From the NCBI GenBank assembly GCA_903907905.1, contig CAIVPX010000187.1:19080-83079 (forward strand): a DNA stretch of 64,000 nt. The letters run 5' to 3'. The notes under the pieces were generated by a model. It was not told where the DNA came from, ran no database searches, and was given only the letters and a program-made list of their open reading frames with translations. A program made the translations under genes and the position numbers. The stretch comes from an uncultured bacterium (GTDB lineage: Bacteria > Pseudomonadota > Gammaproteobacteria > Burkholderiales > Burkholderiaceae_E). Below are positions 1 to 12,186 of this stretch, in pieces; positions within the stretch are counted from its first letter, which is position 1; every line of letters starts with the position of its first letter.

Positions 1-612
1 TCGCGCGCAGTCATGGAAACGCTCGCCATCATCGCCTACCGGCAGCCCGTTACCCGCGGCGACATCGAAGAAATACGCGGCGTCATGGTCTCGCCGCAAA
101 TTGTCCGGGCGCTGGAGGACCGGGGCTGGATCGAGGTGATCGGCCACAAGGATGTGGCGGGCAGACCGTCGCTCTTTGGCACCACCCGGAAATTTCTCGA
201 TGACATGGGGCTGCGAACGCTTGCCCAACTGCCGCCGCTTGACGGCTCGGTGCCCGCGCTGCAGTTGCCCGCGCAGCAGGCGATCGATTTCGACCCGCCA
301 GCGCCCGTGGCCGATTTGCCTGAGACCGACCCGATTGAAGCGGGTGCGGCAGAGACCCTCGCAATTGTTGCGGTCGAGCCCGACGCTGACCGGATCGACG
401 CGGGTGTGCCGCAAACCGATACGCCCGGGGCCAGCGAGGCGGTGGGCCAGTTGGTCGCGTCCCCAGAAAGACAGCCAGTGGAGGCCGGTCTGGGCGATCA
501 GGTCGCTTCAAAGTCATCGGAAGTCCAGTCAGCGCCGATTGAATCGGCCGACCGCAACCAAAGCCCGCCCGAGAACGGGCTCGACGAAACACAGCAGCGG
601 GGAATCGTGTGA
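1..612 (+). CDS. scpB: Segregation and condensation protein B (C-terminal part, 5' end cut by window)
   Basis: ScpB is the winged-helix subunit that binds the ScpA kleisin in the SMC-ScpAB chromosome condensation complex. The frame is open from base 1, and the first Met visible (base 13) lies inside a conserved segment reading [19 protein letters not shown], so the real start is upstream of the window. The second winged helix is recognised by IEEIRGV and by GRPSLFGTT. After about residue 90 of the visible part the protein becomes a low-complexity Ala/Pro/Glu/Asp-rich tail, long for the family. The stop overlaps the rluB start (GTGA), so the two genes are translationally coupled. Its partner scpA lies at 18-19 kb on the other strand. 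Confidence 0.9.
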   Translation, partial: SRAVMETLAIIAYRQPVTRGDIEEIRGVMVSPQIVRALEDRGWIEVIGHKDVAGRPSLFGTTRKFLDDMGLRTLAQLPPLDGSVPALQLPAQQAIDFDPPAPVADLPETDPIEAGAAETLAIVAVEPDADRIDAGVPQTDTPGASEAVGQLVASPERQPVEAGLGDQVASKSSEVQSAPIESADRNQSPPENGLDETQQRGIV

Positions 613-2408
613 GCGAGGAGAACAATCATTCAAAAGCGTCGGGCGAGGCTTCCTCAGTGCCGGCGCCTGTCGCATCCAGTTCGGTGACAGACCCCTCGGC
701 GTCGGCTCCGGCCGATGGTGCGCGGGAGGGCAAGCCCCCTCGCTCGGCCTTCCGGCGGCGTCGTGGGCGGGACGGCGGGCGGCGGGCCAAGGGGCCAGGC
801 GGCCAAGGGCCGGCCGCGCCTGGCGCCGAGGCAAACGGTTCGCTGTCGGGCGTCGACTCGGCTGGGCAGTCGGCCTCGACGGGCGAGGGTGCCGATCTGC
901 CGGTCTATTCGAGTAGCGGCCTGATTGGACTCGACGCCGGTGATCCAGCCCGGCGCGCCCTCAAGGTGGTCGTCGATGACGACCAGCCCAAGCTGCACAA
1001 AGTGCTCGCCGACTCCGGGCTGGGCTCGCGGCGCGACATGGAAGATCTGATCGTCGCCGGCCGTGTGTCGGTCAATGGACAGCCCGCGCATGTCGGCCAG
1101 CGAATTGGCCCGACCGATCAGGTTCGCGTCAATGGTCGCCCGATCCGCCGGCCACCGGCTGCGCTGCCGCCCCGGGTGCTGCTCTATCACAAGAACTCGG
1201 GCGAGATCTGCACGCGCGATGACCCGTCCCGTCGGTCGACGGTGTTTGAGCGCCTGCCCCGGATCAAGGGCGCCCGCTGGGTGGCGGTCGGTCGCCTCGA
1301 CTTCAATACCGAGGGGCTTCTGATTTTTACCACCTCGGGAGATATTGCCAATAGGCTCATGCACCCGCGCTACGGCTGGGAGCGGGAATACGCCGTCCGG
1401 ATTCTCGGGCGGATCGACGATGCCGCCCGGGAGACCCTGCTCAACGGGGTGCAACTCGATGACGGCCCTGCCCAGTTCTCGACGGTTGAGGAACTGGGGG
1501 GCGATGGAGCGAACGCGTGGTACCGGGTTGTCATCGCCGAAGGGCGCAACCGCGAGGTGCGCCGCATGTTCGAGGCGGTCAACCTGACCGTGAGTCGCCT
1601 GGTTCGCTTGCGCTTCGGACCGGTGGCGTTGCCGCGCGGGCTGGCGCGGGCGCGCTGGATCGAACTGGCAGCGGCAGACGTCGTTGCCCTGCAGCGCCTG
1701 CTCAAGGGTGACGAGGCCGGGCGCGACGAGTCGCGTGAAGCGGCCGGTCACGACGACGAATCGGGCTGGGATGACGAGGACAGGTTCGATGGCGAGGAGG
1801 ATCCGGCTGACGCCATCGGCAATTACGCTCTGCCCGAACCTGACGAAACCGAACTGCCGCCTGAATTGACCGACGACGAGTGGCAACCCTCGTCGCGTGA
1901 CGCTCACCTCGAAGGCATCACGCGCGTGGTGCGCAAGGGCGAGGGCCCGCCGCGGGCACCCGGCCAGGGACGCCGCGGTCGAGGGGGCCCGCGCGGTGCC
2001 GCGCAGGCCTTTGTCGGTCCGATGGACCACGGTGCCACGCCGGCCGGCGACGCCCAACCCGGGGCGGGACGACGCTCGGGGCGTGGCGGGCGGGGCGGCC
2101 CGGCGGGCGGCGGGCAGGGACCTTTCGGCCCACGCGCGGGCGCCCGGGGGGCGTCGCAACCGGGGCAGCGCAGCAAGCCCCAGGGCCAGCGAGGTTCGGG
2201 TGGGCAGGGTGGACAAGGGGGGCAGGGCGCGCGGGGTGCCACCCAGGCCGGGGCGGGGCCTCGCGGTCAGGGCGGTCGCTCAGCGGGTCAGGGTGGCTCC
2301 GTTGGGGGGCAACCCGGCGGCGGTGGGCGCTCCAGACGCGGGCGCCGTGGCGGGGGCGGTGGTTCTGGCGGAGCGGGCGGCGGCCCAGGCCCGCAGGGTC
2401 AGGCCTGA
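609..2408 (+). CDS. rluB: 23S rRNA pseudouridine synthase RluB-type with long disordered tails
   Basis: RsuA/RluB-family pseudouridine synthase, expected to modify 23S rRNA at the position equivalent to E. coli U2605. The GTG start overlaps the scpB stop. Residues 1 to about 125 are a low-complexity basic leader. An S4 RNA-binding domain begins near Lys128 ([15 protein letters not shown]). The catalytic motif [11 protein letters not shown] follows with Asp231 as the predicted nucleophile. The family core ends near residue 365. The rest, to 599, is an acidic stretch and then an Arg/Gly/Gln-rich tail resembling RGG boxes. E. coli RluB is about half this length. RluB is preferred over RsuA or RluE because of the scpB linkage and the tail, both usual in Burkholderiales. 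Confidence 0.9.
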   Translation: MSEENNHSKASGEASSVPAPVASSSVTDPSASAPADGAREGKPPRSAFRRRRGRDGGRRAKGPGGQGPAAPGAEANGSLSGVDSAGQSASTGEGADLPVYSSSGLIGLDAGDPARRALKVVVDDDQPKLHKVLADSGLGSRRDMEDLIVAGRVSVNGQPAHVGQRIGPTDQVRVNGRPIRRPPAALPPRVLLYHKNSGEICTRDDPSRRSTVFERLPRIKGARWVAVGRLDFNTEGLLIFTTSGDIANRLMHPRYGWEREYAVRILGRIDDAARETLLNGVQLDDGPAQFSTVEELGGDGANAWYRVVIAEGRNREVRRMFEAVNLTVSRLVRLRFGPVALPRGLARARWIELAAADVVALQRLLKGDEAGRDESREAAGHDDESGWDDEDRFDGEEDPADAIGNYALPEPDETELPPELTDDEWQPSSRDAHLEGITRVVRKGEGPPRAPGQGRRGRGGPRGAAQAFVGPMDHGATPAGDAQPGAGRRSGRGGRGGPAGGGQGPFGPRAGARGASQPGQRSKPQGQRGSGGQGGQGGQGARGATQAGAGPRGQGGRSAGQGGSVGGQPGGGGRSRRGRRGGGGGSGGAGGGPGPQGQA

Positions 2409-2427
2409 GCTTGCGGCATTTTCGCGC

Positions 2428-2433
2428 TATAAT
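2428..2433 (+). promoter_or_regulatory. Consensus -10 box in front of the rimP leader
   Basis: A perfect TATAAT lies 20 bases after the rluB stop. No good -35 hexamer is found 16-18 bases upstream; TTGCGG at 2411-2416 is only 11 bases away. It probably drives the rimP-nusA-infB transcript and would begin just before the structured leader. The call rests on the hexamer and its position only. Confidence 0.45.
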
Positions 2434-2443
2434 GTTTTGTTGT

Positions 2444-2585
2444 CGTTCGGGCTACCGGCAGGCGATCCAGCGGGCGGGAGCCCTTCCGGATGTGCGCTGT
2501 GGGGTGGGCGCCGTGGGGCCAGCGCACCTGCGGTAACCGAACGGGGTGTTAACGGGTAAATGGGCTTGCGAGCCCATTTTTTTTT
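2444..2585 (+). promoter_or_regulatory. Structured rimP-nusA leader RNA (attenuator-like)
   Basis: The leader can fold into a multibranched structure. An outer stem pairs 2444-2456 (CGTTCGGGCTACC) with 2532-2543 (GGTAACCGAACG), about 11 pairs with one small internal loop. An inner arm has eight perfect pairs between GTGCGCTG (2492-2499) and CAGCGCAC (2520-2527). A small GGGC/GCCC hairpin lies near 2472-2483. The structure ends in an intrinsic terminator just before rimP. Proteobacterial rimP/nusA operons are known to carry conserved leaders; I infer this is one and that it controls entry into the operon. Confidence 0.6.
2561..2585 (+). terminator. Intrinsic terminator/attenuator upstream of rimP
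   Basis: Stem TGGGCT/AGCCCA (2561-2566 with 2571-2576), four-base loop TGCG, then nine T residues (2577-2585). It sits between the leader and the first rimP codon, so it must be read through or antiterminated for operon expression. Confidence 0.8.
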
Positions 2586-2598
2586 CATCTGGGGCATC

Positions 2599-3159
2599 GT
2601 GGAGTCGTCAGTACCTGCCGTTGGCGGATCAGTTCAGTCCATCATCGAGGCAAGCCTCGAGCCGATGGGTATTGAGCTGGTGGACGTCGAATTCGGTCAG
2701 CGGGGTCTGCTGCGCGTTTTCATCGACGCGCCGGCTGGAATCCGTCTCGAGGATTGCGAGCAGGTCAGTCGACAGTTGTCGCACGTTTTGGCTGTTGAAT
2801 CGGTCGACTACAGCCGGCTTGAAGTGTCGTCCCCGGGGCTTGACCGCCCCCTGCGTCGGGAGCGCGATTTTCAGCGCTTTACGGGCAGCCGGATCACGCT
2901 TCGGCTGCGGCAGGCGTTTCAGGGCCGGCGAAATTTCGAGGGGCTGCTGACGGCTGAATCTGATGGGCGCTTCGGGCTCGAGCTGATTGAACCTGAGCCA
3001 CAGCCAGTCCGGGGGCGTCGGCCCGTCAAGTCCGTAGCGGCCTCGCGCGTCGGACGCAAGGCTGCGGCGCAGTCGGTGTCGGGCGAGCCGAGGCGCAAAC
3101 TGGTTTTTTCGCTCGACGAGATCGAGCGGGCACGTCTGGTGCCGATCGTGAAGTTCTAG
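2599..3159 (+). CDS. rimP: Ribosome maturation factor RimP
   Basis: RimP assists 30S subunit assembly. The conserved core includes [10 protein letters not shown] and the SSPGLDRPL motif. I place the start at GTG 2599. The in-frame ATG at 2560 lies inside the terminator hairpin and would add a Phe-rich segment encoded by the T-tract. This gives 186 residues, longer than the usual 150 or so. The surplus is a basic insert (RGRRPVKS through GEPRRK, about residues 138-170) just before the C-terminal strand ending in VPIVKF. First gene of rimP-nusA-infB; nusA follows after 11 bases. Confidence 0.9.
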   Translation: MESSVPAVGGSVQSIIEASLEPMGIELVDVEFGQRGLLRVFIDAPAGIRLEDCEQVSRQLSHVLAVESVDYSRLEVSSPGLDRPLRRERDFQRFTGSRITLRLRQAFQGRRNFEGLLTAESDGRFGLELIEPEPQPVRGRRPVKSVAASRVGRKAAAQSVSGEPRRKLVFSLDEIERARLVPIVKF

Positions 3160-3170
3160 GAGCTGATCAC

Positions 3171-4655
3171 ATGAGCCGAGAAGTCCTGTTGCTGGTCGAT
3201 GCGCTGGCGCGTGAAAAAAACGTGGCGCGTGACGTCGTTTTTGCGGCGCTTGAGAGTGCTCTGGCCTCAGCGACCAAGAAGCGCTTCAAGGAAGAGGTCG
3301 ATGTTCGGGTGACGATCGATCGCCTGAGCGGCGACTACGAAGCCTTTCGACGCTGGCAGGTCGTGCCCGACGGCGAGATGGAGGATCACGACATCCAGAT
3401 CATCCTGACCGAGGCGCAAAAACAGGTGGCCGACGTTCAGGTTGGCGACTTCATCGAGGAAGAACTCGAGGCGGTCGAGTTGGGACGGATCGGTGCTCAG
3501 GCCGCCAAGCAAGTTATTTTGCAGCGAATCCGCGATGCCGAGCGCGAACAGATCATCGACGACTTCCTCGCCCGGGGCGAGCCGATCATGTCCGGCACGG
3601 TCAAGCGGATCGATCGTGAGGGAGCCATCATCGAGTCGGGCAAGCTCGAGGCCCGATTGCCGCGCGACCAGATGATCCCCAAGGAAAACCTGCGGGTGGG
3701 TGACCGCGTTCGCGCCTTCGTGCTCCGGACCAACCGCGAGGGGCGCGGGCCCCAACTCATCCTGTCCCGAACCGCGCCCGATTTCATCAAGCACCTGTTT
3801 ACCAACGAGGTGCCCGAGATCGAGCAGGGCTTGCTACAAATCAAGGCGGCCGCCCGGGATGCGGGCGTCCGTGCCAAGATCGCCGTGCACACCACCGACC
3901 GCCGCATCGACCCGATCGGCACCTGTGTCGGCGTACGAGGTTCGCGCGTTCAGGCCGTCACGGGCGAACTGGCCGGTGAGCGCGTCGACATCGTGCTGTG
4001 GTCGGATGACCCGGCGCAGTTCGTGATCGGTGCCCTGGCGCCTGCCAATGTCTCGTCCATCGTGGTCGATGAGGACAAGCACTCGATGGACGTGGTGGTC
4101 GACGAGGACAACCTCGCACTGGCCATCGGGACCGGCGGGCGCAATGTGCGCTTGGCGTCTGAATTGACGAGCTGGCAGATCAACATCATGACCCGCGAAG
4201 AGTCTCGCGAAAAGAGCGATCAGGAGCGTGGCTCGGTACGGGATCTGTTCATGGCGCGGCTGGATGTCGACGAGGAGGTCGCGGACATCCTCATCGACGA
4301 GGGCTTCACGAGTCTAGAGGAAATCGCCTACGTGCCCCTCAATGAAATGCTTGAAATCGAGGCGTTCGACGAGGACACGGTCAACGAGCTGCGTGACCGG
4401 GCGCGCAATGTGCTGCTGACCGAGGCCATCGCCACCGAGGAAAAAATCGGTACGACGGCCGAAGATCTGCTGTCACTCGACGGCATGGACCGCGCTTTGG
4501 CGGCCCGGCTCGCGGATGCCGGGGTCCATACGCGTGACGAGCTCGCCGAGTTGGCGGTCGATGAACTGATCGAGGCGACCGGCATTGACGAGTCGCGCGC
4601 CCGCGATCTGATCATCAAGGCGCGTGCACACTGGTTCGAAAGCGAGCAGGCCTGA
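3171..4655 (+). CDS. nusA: Transcription termination/antitermination protein NusA
   Basis: NusA binds RNA polymerase and promotes pausing, termination or rRNA antitermination. The 494 residues match the proteobacterial long form. An N-terminal polymerase-binding domain begins [18 protein letters not shown]. An S1 domain lies at about 135-200 ([15 protein letters not shown]). Two KH domains lie at about 205-345, with the [14 protein letters not shown] and [12 protein letters not shown] loops. Two C-terminal helix-hairpin-helix AR2-type repeats follow from about 365 to the end. The gene follows rimP and precedes infB, as in most proteobacteria. Confidence 0.97.
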   Translation: MSREVLLLVDALAREKNVARDVVFAALESALASATKKRFKEEVDVRVTIDRLSGDYEAFRRWQVVPDGEMEDHDIQIILTEAQKQVADVQVGDFIEEELEAVELGRIGAQAAKQVILQRIRDAEREQIIDDFLARGEPIMSGTVKRIDREGAIIESGKLEARLPRDQMIPKENLRVGDRVRAFVLRTNREGRGPQLILSRTAPDFIKHLFTNEVPEIEQGLLQIKAAARDAGVRAKIAVHTTDRRIDPIGTCVGVRGSRVQAVTGELAGERVDIVLWSDDPAQFVIGALAPANVSSIVVDEDKHSMDVVVDEDNLALAIGTGGRNVRLASELTSWQINIMTREESREKSDQERGSVRDLFMARLDVDEEVADILIDEGFTSLEEIAYVPLNEMLEIEAFDEDTVNELRDRARNVLLTEAIATEEKIGTTAEDLLSLDGMDRALAARLADAGVHTRDELAELAVDELIEATGIDESRARDLIIKARAHWFESEQA

Positions 4656-4723
4656 GCGGCGGTTCCGGACAGTCGGGCGCCGCGGTCGCGGTTGCTGGCG
4701 GGGCGAGGCAGGGAAGGAAGGAT

Positions 4724-7648
<2,925 letters not shown>

Positions 7649-7657
7649 CGCTATCCG

Positions 7658-8035
7658 ATGTCCAGACGCAGTCAGTCAGGCGGCCCTCGCATCGTGCGGG
7701 TCGCCGAGCAGATCCACCACGAACTGGCCGAGCTGATCCGGTCGGAGGTGAAAGATCCCCGCGTGGGCATGGTCACGCTGACGGGGGTCGAGCTCACGCC
7801 CGATTACGCCCACGCCACGGTGTACTTCACGGTCCTGCCCGATGACGACGACACCGTCCGGGCCACGCTCGAGGGCTTGCAGCGCGCGTCCGGCTTCATG
7901 CGGGGCCAGATCGGGCGACGCGTGCGCATCCACACCACGCCCGAATTTCGCTTCGTGCTCGACCGTTCGACGCTGCGAGGCCTTGAAATGGACCGGCTCA
8001 TTTCGGAAGCCAACCGTCTTCAGGCCGACGAGTGA
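7658..8035 (+). CDS. rbfA: 30S ribosome-binding factor RbfA
   Basis: RbfA is a KH-like cold-shock factor that helps mature the 5' end of 16S rRNA on the 30S subunit. The 125 residues match family length. Recognisable segments are RVAEQIHHELAELI near the N terminus, VKDPRVGMVTLTGVELTPD, and RVRIHTTPEFRFVLDRS near the C terminus. It starts 9 bases after infB and its stop overlaps the truB start, so it is part of the nusA-infB transcript. Confidence 0.95.
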   Translation: MSRRSQSGGPRIVRVAEQIHHELAELIRSEVKDPRVGMVTLTGVELTPDYAHATVYFTVLPDDDDTVRATLEGLQRASGFMRGQIGRRVRIHTTPEFRFVLDRSTLRGLEMDRLISEANRLQADE

Positions 8036-9033
8036 GCATCCTGCCCGCCGCCCCCCGCGACCGGCCGCGGCGGCCTGCCGTTGCGCGCGAGCGCGTCGAC
8101 GGAGTGCTGCTTCTCGATAAGCCTCGGGGGGTGAGTTCCAACCACGCACTGTTGGCTGCCCGGCGGCTGCTTGGGGCTGAAAAAGCCGGCCACGGCGGCA
8201 CCCTCGATCCAATGGCCAGCGGTTTGCTGCCGGTATTGTTTGGCGAGGCGACGAAGTTCGCGCACGATCTACTCGAGGCCGACAAAACCTACCTCGCGCG
8301 CCTGGTCTTGGGCGAAACCAGCACGACGGCCGATGCCGAGGGCGTGATCTCGCCCACCCATCTTGCACGACCGTCCGAATCCGATTTCCTTCAGGTTCTC
8401 CGCCAGTTTGTGGGCCCCATCGTACAGATACCGCCGATGCACTCGGCCCTCAAGCATCAGGGGCGACCGCTCTACGATTACGCGCGCAGTGGCCTGAGTG
8501 TTGCGCGGCAGGGACGGACCGTCACGATTCACTCGATCGAGTTGCTCGAGTTCGCGGCCGACTCGGCGAGTATTCGGGTGGCCTGCAGCAAGGGCACCTA
8601 TGTGCGCACCCTGGCCGAGGACATTGGTCAGGCCGCCGGTTGCGGCGCCTGGCTGGGCGACCTGCGTCGCGAGTCGGTGGCCGCGATGAATCTGACCGAC
8701 TCGCTGTCCATCGAATCGATCGAGGCGATGGACCTCCCGATCAGGCGCTCGGCGCTGGCCCCCCTCGACACCTTGCTGCAGACCCTGCCGCGTGTCGACC
8801 TGGCCGCGCCCGAGGCGCTACGCTTTTCTCAGGGCCAACGGCTTCGGGTTGCGCCTCGCAGTCTGTCGCCCGCTCTGCCGCCTGCCGATCCCACCCAATG
8901 CGGTCGGGTCAGGGTATACCGGGGCGCGCAATTGCTTGGCATTGCCACGCTCGATGACGGCGTGATCGCCCCTCAGCGTCTGCTTGCACAGCCGCCTGCT
9001 GCCCTTCTCGACGATTCTCCCAGCCTCACATAA
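8032..9033 (+). CDS. truB: tRNA pseudouridine(55) synthase TruB
   Basis: Makes pseudouridine 55 in the T loop of tRNAs. The catalytic motif GGTLDPMASG places the nucleophile at Asp59. Other family segments are DGVLLLDKPRGVSSN and the KGTYVRTLAEDIG strand. The GTG start overlaps the rbfA stop (GTGA), and the next residues give a short basic leader before the domain. 333 residues, with a C-terminal PUA-like part in the last 80 residues. Last gene before the 24-base gap to typA. Confidence 0.96.
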   Translation: MSILPAAPRDRPRRPAVARERVDGVLLLDKPRGVSSNHALLAARRLLGAEKAGHGGTLDPMASGLLPVLFGEATKFAHDLLEADKTYLARLVLGETSTTADAEGVISPTHLARPSESDFLQVLRQFVGPIVQIPPMHSALKHQGRPLYDYARSGLSVARQGRTVTIHSIELLEFAADSASIRVACSKGTYVRTLAEDIGQAAGCGAWLGDLRRESVAAMNLTDSLSIESIEAMDLPIRRSALAPLDTLLQTLPRVDLAAPEALRFSQGQRLRVAPRSLSPALPPADPTQCGRVRVYRGAQLLGIATLDDGVIAPQRLLAQPPAALLDDSPSLT

Positions 9034-9057
9034 CACTCCGATCGAGGACGCCTCCCG

Positions 9058-10914
9058 ATGACCACTCCCGCCATCCGCAACATCGCCATCATCGCGCACG
9101 TCGATCATGGCAAGACCACGCTGGTCGACCAGTTGCTCCGACAGTCAGGTACTTTTCGCGCCAACCAGCAGGTGGCCGAGCGCGTGATGGACAGCAACGA
9201 TCTCGAGCGCGAGCGGGGCATCACCATCCTTGCAAAGAACTGTGCGGTCGACTTCGAGGGCACCCGAATCAACATCGTTGATACCCCGGGGCATGCCGAC
9301 TTCGGTGGTGAAGTCGAGCGCGCCTTGTCGATGGTCGATGGCGTGCTGTTGCTGGTCGATGCCGTCGAGGGCCCGATGCCGCAGACCCGCTTTGTCACCC
9401 GCAAGGCGCTGGCGCTCGGCCTGCGCCCCATCGTGGTGGTGAACAAGATCGACCGGGCAGGCGCCCGGCCCGATTGGGCGGTCAGCCAGACCTTCGATCT
9501 GTTTGACCGACTGGGCGCCAGCGAAGAGCAACTCGATTTCCCGGTGGTGTATGCCTCGGCCGTGAATGGTTTCGCAGTCGACCGGCTGCAGGACGTGCCG
9601 GTCGAGGGCGGCGAGCCCGGTTCGATGGAGGCCTTGTTTCGGGCCATTCTTCGACATGTGCCCGCCCGGGCCGATGACCCGGACGGCCCTTTGCAGTTGC
9701 AGATCTCGGCGCTCGACTACTCGAGCTACGTCGGCAAGATCGGTATCGGTCGTATCAACCGTGGACGCATCCGCAGCGCGCAAGCGGTGACCATCATGTT
9801 CGGCGATCCGGCCGTAACCGGGATCGCGCCTGTGCAGGGCAAGGTCAATCAGGTGCTGTGTTTCCGGGGGCTTGAGCGTGTTGTTGTCGATGAGGCGGTG
9901 GCGGGCGACATCGTTGCGATCAATGGCATCGAGGAACTCGGGATTGGGGCTACGGTGGTTGAGCCCGCCACGCTCGAGGCCTTGCCCATGCTCAGTGTTG
10001 ACGAGCCCACCATGACCATGGAATTTCTTGTCAACACTTCCCCGATGGCGGGGCGCGAAGGCAAGTACGTCACCAGCCGCCAGTTGCGCGAACGGCTCGA
10101 GCGTGAGTTGAAGAGTAACGTGGCCCTGCGCGTCGAGTTCACCGCTGATTCGGATACCTTCATCGTCTCGGGGCGAGGCGAGCTTCACCTCACGATCCTC
10201 ATTGAAAACATGCGGCGTGAGGGCTATGAACTGGCGGTATCGCGTCCCAAGCCGCGCCTGCGGGTGGTCGACGGCGAGCGCTTCGAGCCCTACGAGAGCC
10301 TGGCCATGGATCTCGAGGACGCACACCAGGGCGCCGTCATGGAGTTGCTGGGACGGCGCCGCGGCGAACTGGTCGGCATGGAGCCCGACGGCAAGGGGCG
10401 TGTGAGGCTCGATTACCGGGTGCCCGCTCGCGGGCTGATCGGGTTTCACTCGGAGTTCTTGAATCTGACCCGCGGCACGGGCATTGCCAGCCACGTGTTC
10501 GACACTTACGGCCCCTGGTCGGGCGACATCGAGGCGCGGCGCAATGGGGTGCTGATCTCGCAGGATGATGGCACCGTGGTCACCTACGCGCTCTGGAAGT
10601 TGCAGGATCGCGGGCGTATGTTCGTTCGACCCAATGACCCGGTTTACGAGGGGATGGTGATCGGCATCCACACGCGCGACAACGATCTGGTCGTCAACCC
10701 CATCCGCGAAAAGAAGCTCACCAACGTTCGCGCGTCGGGCAAGGACGAAAATATCCAGCTCACGCCACCGGTCGAACTCACGCTGGAAAAGGCGGTTGAA
10801 TTCATCACTGATGACGAACTGGTCGAGGTCACCCCCCAATCGATCCGGTTGCGTAAGCGCTTCCTCAAGGAGCATGAGCGAAAGCGCGCGACCCGGGAGG
10901 GTGAAGCGGCCTGA
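9058..10914 (+). CDS. typA: Translational GTPase TypA/BipA
   Basis: BipA is a ribosome-associated GTPase needed for growth at low temperature and under stress and for late 50S assembly. 618 residues, close to the family norm of about 605-615. G1 is [10 protein letters not shown] at the N terminus, followed by the LERERGITI switch, [14 protein letters not shown] (G3) and VVNKIDR (G4). EF-Tu domain II, EF-G C-like domains and the BipA-specific C-terminal domain (from about 480, with [14 protein letters not shown]) follow. An EF-G or LepA identity is excluded by the BipA-specific C terminus. Confidence 0.97.
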   Translation: MTTPAIRNIAIIAHVDHGKTTLVDQLLRQSGTFRANQQVAERVMDSNDLERERGITILAKNCAVDFEGTRINIVDTPGHADFGGEVERALSMVDGVLLLVDAVEGPMPQTRFVTRKALALGLRPIVVVNKIDRAGARPDWAVSQTFDLFDRLGASEEQLDFPVVYASAVNGFAVDRLQDVPVEGGEPGSMEALFRAILRHVPARADDPDGPLQLQISALDYSSYVGKIGIGRINRGRIRSAQAVTIMFGDPAVTGIAPVQGKVNQVLCFRGLERVVVDEAVAGDIVAINGIEELGIGATVVEPATLEALPMLSVDEPTMTMEFLVNTSPMAGREGKYVTSRQLRERLERELKSNVALRVEFTADSDTFIVSGRGELHLTILIENMRREGYELAVSRPKPRLRVVDGERFEPYESLAMDLEDAHQGAVMELLGRRRGELVGMEPDGKGRVRLDYRVPARGLIGFHSEFLNLTRGTGIASHVFDTYGPWSGDIEARRNGVLISQDDGTVVTYALWKLQDRGRMFVRPNDPVYEGMVIGIHTRDNDLVVNPIREKKLTNVRASGKDENIQLTPPVELTLEKAVEFITDDELVEVTPQSIRLRKRFLKEHERKRATREGEAA

Positions 10915-11122
10915 GCTTGAGCCCTTGCACTGCGATACGGGCCCTGCGGCGGCGCAGTCCGATGTTTTTGATTCAAAGAGCCCCTGAAAATCCGTTTCCC
11001 TATTGGCGAGCCTGCGGTTATGGGGCATTCTTCGGTCTTGCACGGATTCGCGTTGATTGTTGATTTCAGCGCGAGGCCGGCAAGACTTCCACCAACCCGG
11101 ATTCGAACCAGGAGAGTCGAAC

Positions 11123-11560
11123 ATGGCAACTGCCAAGAAGGCTGCTAAAAAACCCGCCGCCAAGAAAGCCGCGCCGGCCAAGAAGCCCGCCGCCAAAAAA
11201 GCTGCACCCGCCAAGAAGCCCGCTGCCAAGAAAGCTGCACCCGCCAAGAAGCCCGCTGCCAAGAAAGCTGCACCCGCCAAGAAGCCGGCGGCCAAGAAGC
11301 CTGCCAAGCCCCGTACGCCCAACGCTGCTTTCATGAAAGCCCTCACGCCCAGCGCGGCGTTGGCGGCGGTCGTGGGTGACAAACCCCTGGCTCGTACCGA
11401 AGTGGTCAAGCGTCTGTGGGACTACATCAAGAAGGGCAAGCTGCAGGACGCCACCAACAAGCGCCAGATCAACGCCGATGACAAGCTCAAGGCGGTGTTC
11501 GGCAAGGCGCAGGTCAACATGTTCGAGATGACCAAGCTCGTGGGCAAGCACCTCAGCTAA
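11123..11560 (+). CDS. SWIB-domain protein with histone H1-like Lys/Ala/Pro repeat tail
   Basis: 145 residues. Residues 10-53 are four consecutive copies of the 11-residue unit KPAAKKAAPAK plus a partial fifth, resembling histone H1/Hc1-type DNA-binding tails. Residues about 62-145 are a SWIB/MDM2 fold, seen in ALAAVVGDKPLARTEVVKRL, NKRQINADDKLKAVFG and MFEMTKLVGKHL. The start is ATG 11123, preceded by AGGAGAG; an upstream in-frame extension has no ribosome site. Eukaryotic SWIB domains act in chromatin remodelling, and bacterial versions are known in chlamydiae and proteobacteria. A nucleoid-associated role is inferred. The gene is monocistronic, with its own strong terminator. Confidence 0.88.
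   Translation: MATAKKAAKKPAAKKAAPAKKPAAKKAAPAKKPAAKKAAPAKKPAAKKAAPAKKPAAKKPAKPRTPNAAFMKALTPSAALAAVVGDKPLARTEVVKRLWDYIKKGKLQDATNKRQINADDKLKAVFGKAQVNMFEMTKLVGKHLS
11150..11281 (+). repeat. Four in-frame 33-bp coding repeats
   Basis: Four tandem 33-base units encode KPAAKKAAPAK. Units 3 and 4 (11216-11281) are identical at DNA level; units 1 and 2 differ at synonymous positions. This points to recent unit duplication, and copy number is likely to vary between strains. Confidence 0.9.
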
Positions 11561-11611
11561 GCCCTTCGCGCATCGATCATTTCATCGCGGCCTTCGGGCT
11601 TGCGAAAAAAA

Positions 11612-11634
11612 GGCGGCCTTGGCCGCCTTTTTTT
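11612..11634 (+). terminator. Intrinsic terminator after the SWIB gene
   Basis: GGCGGCC (11612-11618), two-base loop, GGCCGCC (11621-11627), then seven T residues. Seven A residues precede the stem, so it could also terminate the convergent gene that ends at 11706. Confidence 0.9.
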
Positions 11635-11705
11635 ATGGGCTCGGCCAGGACGCGGGCCCTTGTTGTTTCGTCGGCCGGTGCCTTCCGCGTGCCCTCGTCC
11701 CGTTG

Positions 11706-12101
11706 TCAAGTCTCTGGTGGCTGCTTGGGGCGAATGAAGTCCCCCTCGATCACCGTGCCAGGCGCCTCGGCCGTTTTCGAGGCGGACTCCCTCAAGGCCT
11801 CTGCCTGTCGGGCTGCGGCGAGTTCAGCCGCTGCCAGGGTTTCGCGAAACTGGCGCCTCAGGCTGCGCGTGCGCCACCAGAACCAGCCGCCCGCTGCAAG
11901 GCCTGCAATGAGCAGGCCCGCCAGGACGAAGACCGACAAGAAGAGGCCCGCCACGATGGCTGCGATGGCGACCGTGGCGCCCAGGAGCTTCGCCAGTGGT
12001 CCGCCGCCTTTACCGTTGATGTTCGCCTCGAAGCGCAGCTGAAGCGGTTTTCTGTCGTGTTGCACGGTATTCCCTTGCGTCGCGGTGGGTGATGACGGCA
12101 T
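11706..12101 (-). CDS. Small membrane protein of unknown function
   Basis: 131 residues, not assigned to a family with confidence. About residues 38-78 form two closely spaced hydrophobic helices (GATVAIAAIVAGLFLSVFVL and a second ending GGWFWW), followed by a basic RTRSLRRQF segment and a probably cytoplasmic Ala/Glu-rich helix, ending VIEGDFIRPKQPPET. The C-terminal VIEGDF motif recurs in small proteobacterial membrane proteins of unknown role. It is transcribed divergently from the LysR gene with 85 bases between the starts. Confidence 0.75.
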   Translation of the reverse strand: MPSSPTATQGNTVQHDRKPLQLRFEANINGKGGGPLAKLLGATVAIAAIVAGLFLSVFVLAGLLIAGLAAGGWFWWRTRSLRRQFRETLAAAELAAARQAEALRESASKTAEAPGTVIEGDFIRPKQPPET

Positions 12102-12186
12102 GCCGCCTCAGTTGCGATGATACGGTGCCCGGCGCGACGATCGTGAGGCCACCCTGCCCAAGGTCGAATAATGCTGAAATACGCTC

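Noticed and set aside
2560..2598. ATG 2560 as the start of rimP
   Set aside because: This ATG is part of the terminator stem and the extra residues are encoded by the T-tract; GTG 2599 fits the family start better.
11150..11281. Direct 33-bp repeats as a possible CRISPR-like array
   Set aside because: The repeats are in-frame, contiguous without spacers, and encode a Lys/Ala/Pro tail.
9145..11409. A 754-codon minus-strand open frame opposite typA and the SWIB gene
   Set aside because: Shadow of codon bias: the repeats in its N terminus are the reverse complement of the KPAAKKAAPAK coding repeats, and no domain is visible.
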